Below are positions 60,333-64,000 of a stretch of 64,000 nucleotides of DNA, piece by piece. Where the stretch lies: the NCBI GenBank assembly GCA_034003325.1, contig JAVEYW010000013.1, positions 1 through 64,000 on the forward strand, in the 5' to 3' direction. The notes under the pieces are model-generated. The model did not search any database, had not been told where the DNA came from, and saw only the letters and a list, made by a program, of their open reading frames with translations. Position 1 is the stretch's first letter. Each line of letters starts with the position of its first letter. Both the position numbers and the translations under genes were made by a program. Source of the DNA: Desulfobacterales bacterium. GTDB taxonomy: Bacteria; Desulfobacterota; Desulfobacteria; Desulfobacterales; JAFDDL01.

Positions 60333-60364
60333 ACACTTTTTCCTTTCTATTTATCGGCAAAAAA

Positions 60365-60391
60365 AAAGCCCCGGCAAGTTGCCGGGGCTTT
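60365..60391 (-). terminator. Attenuator terminator upstream of argG
   Basis: On the minus strand, AAAGCCCCGGC (60391-60381) and GCCGGGGCTTT (60375-60365) pair perfectly across a 5-base loop, and a T run follows. It ends 33 bp before the argG start. Its 5' arm can pair instead with GGCCGGG-TGG-TTT (60448-60436), the antiterminator. Confidence 0.85.
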
Positions 60392-60408
60392 ATGCATGTT
60401 AGGTTGTG

Positions 60409-60510
60409 TCACGCGCTTACCTTATGCCAATGCATAAACCACCCGGCCTCTCGGCGGGTACGGCGGCGGCGGATACGAATGGTTTTTGTGTTGAGTGAAA
60501 AATGTTTCAT
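60409..60510 (-). CDS. Arg-rich leader peptide of argG
   Basis: A 33-residue frame from ATG 60510-60508 to TGA 60411-60409: MKHFSLNTKTIRIRRRRTRR then EAGWFMHWHKVSA. Seven of residues 12-20 are Arg. The Arg codons lie in front of the pairing region ACCCG / CGGGT and of the terminator. Stalling for lack of charged tRNA-Arg would free the antiterminator. The ribosome site is weak (GAAGATAGAG). Peptide function is inferred from codons and RNA folding. Confidence 0.75.
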   Translation of the reverse strand: MKHFSLNTKTIRIRRRRTRREAGWFMHWHKVSA

Positions 60511-60619
60511 ATGCTCTATCTTCAACTATTCAGCATTAAATTTGTGGCTGAACCTGACAAATCGCCTTACACTTGTCAAGAAAAAAATGGGGAAAAAATG
60601 GGGCTGCCATTTTTGCCGG

Positions 60620-62011
60620 TCAGGAATTCCGGGCCGGTGCCGCAAGCCGCTTTTCCCAATAATTCAAATTCGTTTTTATTTCGGCCCAGCCGGTGCCGCC
60701 CGCGCTGGAAACCCGGTCTAATATTTTCTCGCAGGACAATACGGCGAAAACATCGCTGTCAATCGCTGGGCTCACCTTTCTCATGTCGGCAAGCGTCAGG
60801 GCCGCCAGCGTCTTTTTTTCGGATTCCGCCAACCGGACAAGCTCGCCTGCGACATGGTGGGCGTCTCTGAAAAAAACCCCCTTTGCCACCAGGTGTTCCG
60901 CCAGGGCGGTGGCTTCCATAAATCCCTTTTGGGTGGAGTCGAGCAGGCGGCCCTGGTTAAAATGCGTGTGGGCGATCAGTTCGGTCAGAATGGAGACCGA
61001 GGCGAACACCGTGTCGTGCGCGTCGAAAATCCGCTCCTTGTCCTCCTGCATATCCCGGTTGTACGCCTGAGGCAGCCCCTTCATCAAGGTCAACAGCGCA
61101 TAGAGCGCCGCATGCACGCGAGCGGTTTTTCCCCGCAAGAGTTCATGCACATCCGGATTCTTCTTTTGCGGCATGATCGAGGAACCGGTACAATAGCCGT
61201 CGTCAATGGTGATAAACGCGTATTCGGCGCTTGCCCAGATGATCATGTCTTCACAAAAATTGCTGATATGGGTGGCGATGAGGGATAGGTCAAGGGCGTA
61301 TTCAATGAGAAAATCCCGATCGCTCACACTGTCCATGCTGTTTCTGGAAACCTGCTGAAAGTTGAGCGCCGCTGCGACCATGTTCCGGTCGATGTTCAGC
61401 GTCGTGCCGGCCAGGGCGCAAGCGCCCAGCGGAAGGACATCGGCCCGCTTCAGGCAATCTTCGATACGGGAGATATCCCGATCGAATTTTTCCAGAAAGG
61501 CCAGCAGATAAAAGGCCACGCCCACCGGCTGGGCATGCTGAAGGTGCGTAAAGCCCGGCATAATCAGGTGCTCGTTGGCGATGGCGCAGTCCAGAAAGGC
61601 CTTTTGAAGTTTTCGTAAGCGACTTGAAAGGTTTGCCCCCACATCCTTCAACCAAAGGCGAATATCGGTGGCGACCTGATCATTGCGGCTGCGGGCCGTA
61701 TGAAGTTTCTTGCCGACCGGGCCGATTTTCTCGGTCAACAAATGCTCTATGAGCATATGAATGTCTTCAAATGCCGGATCAAAGACAACTCGGCCGTTTT
61801 CGATGTCCTCGGCCACCGCTTTCAGGCCGGTGATAATGGTTTGGGCTTCATTCACCCCGATAAGGCCGGCCTTGCCCAGCATTCCGGCGTGAGCGATGCT
61901 TCCCTGAATGTCATACGGGTGAAGACGATGATCAAATGACAGCGACTCCGTGAAACCCTCCACTGAGGACCGGGTGGCTTCCCGAAATCGCCCCCCCCAT
62001 GGTTTTTTCAT
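60620..62011 (-). CDS. argH: Argininosuccinate lyase
   Basis: A 463-residue enzyme from ATG 62011-62009 (AAGGGATC upstream), with the signature GSSIMPQKKNPDVHELLRGK and ARSRNDQVATDIR. It releases arginine and fumarate. The longer frame to 62155 starts without a ribosome site. It lies 287 bp upstream of argG; that gap contains the argG leader and no other gene. Confidence 0.97.
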   Translation of the reverse strand: MKKPWGGRFREATRSSVEGFTESLSFDHRLHPYDIQGSIAHAGMLGKAGLIGVNEAQTIITGLKAVAEDIENGRVVFDPAFEDIHMLIEHLLTEKIGPVGKKLHTARSRNDQVATDIRLWLKDVGANLSSRLRKLQKAFLDCAIANEHLIMPGFTHLQHAQPVGVAFYLLAFLEKFDRDISRIEDCLKRADVLPLGACALAGTTLNIDRNMVAAALNFQQVSRNSMDSVSDRDFLIEYALDLSLIATHISNFCEDMIIWASAEYAFITIDDGYCTGSSIMPQKKNPDVHELLRGKTARVHAALYALLTLMKGLPQAYNRDMQEDKERIFDAHDTVFASVSILTELIAHTHFNQGRLLDSTQKGFMEATALAEHLVAKGVFFRDAHHVAGELVRLAESEKKTLAALTLADMRKVSPAIDSDVFAVLSCEKILDRVSSAGGTGWAEIKTNLNYWEKRLAAPARNS

Positions 62012-62094
62012 TGATGATCCCTTTTGAATCGGTTCGTTCGTTATCTCTTTGACACGCAACAGCGTGTATGATCGAAGACGGTTGTCCGGTACTA

Positions 62095-62685
62095 TCAAAT
62101 TTCCAGGACCATGCCCACTTCGTCGCACTTGAAATATTTGGGGCACCGGCTGCATTCCCCCCAGACCTTTTGAGAAAGCTCTTCTTTTCCTTTGCGTTTG
62201 AAACCGAGTTGTTTAAAGAAATCTTCCGCCAGTGTCCAGGTAAACAACATGTTGATGCCGAGTTCCGCAGCCTCTATTTTCATGTGATCGATGAGCTTTC
62301 TTCCCAGGCCCTTATGCTGGTAGTCCAGGTGAATGGCCGTAGAGCGTATTTCCGCGATGTTTTCCCAGAGCACATGTAAGCTGCCGCAAGCGATAATCAG
62401 GGGGGATGATTGCCCGGCCGGATAATCCGGAGACTTGCGCCGATCGTCCACGGCGACCACAAAATCCCTGATGTTCTCATAGATGTACTGCGGCCCCCTG
62501 GCCAGCATGAGATTAGAGGCGGCAAAACTGTTTACCAGCGTTAAAATGCCCCGGACATCCGCTACTCTGGCCTTTCGAACGGGATAGTCGCTGTCTCCCC
62601 TGGCGTCGAAGGGGATTTTATCAATTTTCGAATCCCCGGTCTCCGGAAGCTGGCCCGGGTCCGGCGGAATGTCAATATAGTCCAT
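62095..62685 (-). CDS. ArgA-like GNAT acetyltransferase
   Basis: A 196-residue GNAT protein. The acetyl-CoA loop is DYQHKGLGRKLIDHM and the family strand VRKARVADVRGILTLVNSFA. A C-terminal Cys cluster ECSRCPKYFKCDEVGM (C-x2-C-x4-C) is unusual. By its place before argH it is likely an N-acetylglutamate synthase feeding arginine synthesis. The N-terminal 40 residues are an extension. The gap to argH is 83 bp. Confidence 0.7.
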   Translation of the reverse strand: MDYIDIPPDPGQLPETGDSKIDKIPFDARGDSDYPVRKARVADVRGILTLVNSFAASNLMLARGPQYIYENIRDFVVAVDDRRKSPDYPAGQSSPLIIACGSLHVLWENIAEIRSTAIHLDYQHKGLGRKLIDHMKIEAAELGINMLFTWTLAEDFFKQLGFKRKGKEELSQKVWGECSRCPKYFKCDEVGMVLEI

Positions 62686-62960
62686 GCGCGTTCCCTAGTT
62701 AATAGTTACTAGTTGATATCCCAAGAAAAATGAAATTATGGGGGAAAACCCGCGGCCTGTCAAGAGGGGAGCGCAATATTAATTTCCGCATACGGGTGAT
62801 GGATTGCGATGGAAAATAATTGAAAGAGAGTGCCTCTCGTATTGACGGGTTATGTAACGAATGCTAATAAATACCAATTATTCCGATCCGTGCTAACTTG
62901 GATGGCCACTTGCTGCAACCACCTGGATGGGGGCGTTGCATCGGGTCAGAGGGGCATACC

Positions 62961-64000
62961 TTGGTATTCTGGAGTATCCGTGAGGAATTAAGTCAGAAGG
63001 AGCGGTTAAGACGTTCGTATTATGAACTGCTGCGGGATCAACTGGATTCGTTTTTGCTTCAGTATGCCCTGGTGGATTCTTACACGAATTTCAGAGAAAA
63101 AAAAATCCCCTATCCTTTTGTTGAAAAACGCGAGCTTAAGCCCCGAGCGAGGATACCGATTGTGGAGTATGGGGAGCAGAATGCGTTTCTGGTCATTTTT
63201 ATCGAGGGGGCCATTCCGGACATTCATAAAAAATATATTCGTTTTTTTGATGTCAATAAGACGACCAAATGTAATCTGCTGCAGTCCGATTTTTTGCCGC
63301 TGGACGGGCCTTTTGATCGCAGTCAAAAATATTTGGATTCGGTCCGTTTTTTTGATTTCCTTCGCGGGTTGCTTCCTGTGGATTACGCGCTGCTGATTCA
63401 GCGGGATGTGACCGCTGCGGCAAAGGATCGGTACGCCCTTTCCCATTTTCATGTCCGAATCGACTGGCCCATTGCGGAGGCAGCCGAGGATCTCGCGCAA
63501 ACACTTCGCTATATTTCCAAAGACCTTTACGAAAAAGGCGACAAATACGCCGAAGACATTCAAAAGAAATTTTTCGAATATTACGGTCTGCCCGTCATGG
63601 CGGGTGGCAGAAGAACGGCCGCCATTGTCGCCGCCCAGTATATGCGGCGGCTGTCCTCTATTTCCACGGTATATGCGGGCAGCAGCGAATCCAGAGCATT
63701 GATTCGCGTGAACGAAAGAGGGGTCAGTAAATCGATTCTGATCAAACTGTCGCTTCAGGAGATTCATCAGATTGCCGAGGCGCATGGTCTTTCGGTCAGG
63801 CAGTTCTACAAGAATTACGTAGTGGTGCATGAGAAAAAGAACGCCATCTGCATTTTCCAGACCACCTATGCCTATACGGCGTCCGCCCGTCCGCCGGAGG
63901 ACGGCCGATTAAGGGAAATCAACCCGGATCCCTTCTGGCTCTCCGTTGGTCTTCAACATATTCTTCCCAAGCCCGGTGTCTGGAAATATCCGCCGCTGAA
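62961..64000 (+). CDS. Partial gene of unknown function, runs off right edge
   Basis: A plus-strand frame from TTG 62961 (GAGGGG upstream) stays open to the window end, over 345 codons: LVFWSIREELSQKERLRRSY, then FREKKIPYPFVEKREL, RSQKYLDSVRFFDFLRGLLP, VDYALLIQRDVTAAAKDRYA. An in-frame stop lies at 62868. Protein composition is natural throughout; the long antisense frame at 63006-63830 is its shadow. No family recognised. The 275 bp to the left gene is otherwise empty. Confidence 0.6.
   Translation, partial: MVFWSIREELSQKERLRRSYYELLRDQLDSFLLQYALVDSYTNFREKKIPYPFVEKRELKPRARIPIVEYGEQNAFLVIFIEGAIPDIHKKYIRFFDVNKTTKCNLLQSDFLPLDGPFDRSQKYLDSVRFFDFLRGLLPVDYALLIQRDVTAAAKDRYALSHFHVRIDWPIAEAAEDLAQTLRYISKDLYEKGDKYAEDIQKKFFEYYGLPVMAGGRRTAAIVAAQYMRRLSSISTVYAGSSESRALIRVNERGVSKSILIKLSLQEIHQIAEAHGLSVRQFYKNYVVVHEKKNAICIFQTTYAYTASARPPEDGRLREINPDPFWLSVGLQHILPKPGVWKYPPL

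Noticed and set aside
63006..63830. 274-codon open frame on the minus strand
   Set aside because: It is antisense to a plus-strand frame with far better protein composition and a family-like sequence; the minus product is rich in basic, low-complexity stretches.

Overview
The window holds two blocks. Positions 1 to about 44,950 are most of a temperate, short-tailed (podovirus-like) prophage. Positions about 45,000 to 64,000 are bacterial chromosome. The host part suggests a Gram-negative, Desulfobacterota-like (deltaproteobacterial) bacterium: it has a selenocysteine tRNA, LarC, and a PilR / sigma-54 promoter / pilin / ABC-transporter block like the pil locus of Myxococcus. This taxonomic reading is inference; no marker gene settles it.

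Prophage, left to right. At 1-128 lies what looks like one end of an IS21-type element that cut a small lipoprotein gene. Two leftward accessory genes (DUF1828 and DUF6978 families) follow, and copies of one palindromic operator flank them. The immunity switch is at 1850-2675: a leftward repressor, a 52 bp divergent control region and a rightward YdaS/Cro-like gene. Three tandem paralogous small genes follow (2675-3916), with the leftover C-terminus of a second YdaS gene between the first two. Then come small DNA-binding genes, an initiator-like replication gene with internal repeats, a second replication-type gene, a VRR-NUC nuclease, a lysozyme and a zinc-ribbon protein. The virion block begins at 8330: terminase, portal, scaffold, coat protein, two paralogous small structural proteins, head-tail adaptors, tail proteins, an S74-type tail fibre, three candidate ejection proteins and a giant 3,848-residue polyvalent protein. 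The giant carries pyrophosphatase-like, zeta-kinase-like, methyltransferase and strawberry-notch helicase domains. Two convincing small genes lie inside it in a different frame. After a terminator come envelope/lysis-type genes, a Tad2-like anti-defence gene (DUF2829) and a set of fibre-like structural genes ending at 44942. The prophage then abuts the 3' end of tRNA-Sec, the likely attachment site. No integrase is present, so the other phage end probably lies left of position 1.

Chromosome, left to right. tRNA-Sec (minus) is followed on the plus strand by an M20 peptidase, larC, pgpA, lepB, a PilR-like sigma-54 activator, a sigma-54 promoter, a type IV pilin, an ABC ATPase, its permease and a TPR-like lipoprotein-sized partner. 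On the minus strand are arfB, carB, carA, argG, argH and an ArgA-like acetyltransferase, which together make carbamoyl phosphate and arginine. Upstream of argG is a previously unlisted leader peptide with seven arginines among ten residues, followed by overlapping antiterminator and terminator stems: a classic attenuator layout. A partial plus-strand gene of unknown function runs off the right edge. A roughly 115 bp dispersed repeat with an 8 bp variable-number unit occurs twice in the host part.

The most unusual points are the two overprinted genes in the linkers of the giant protein, the arginine attenuator at argG, the Tad2-like gene, and several regulatory repeats in the phage (phased GTGCAC palindromes, an ATAGGC operator, and a 21 bp motif repeated after two terminators).
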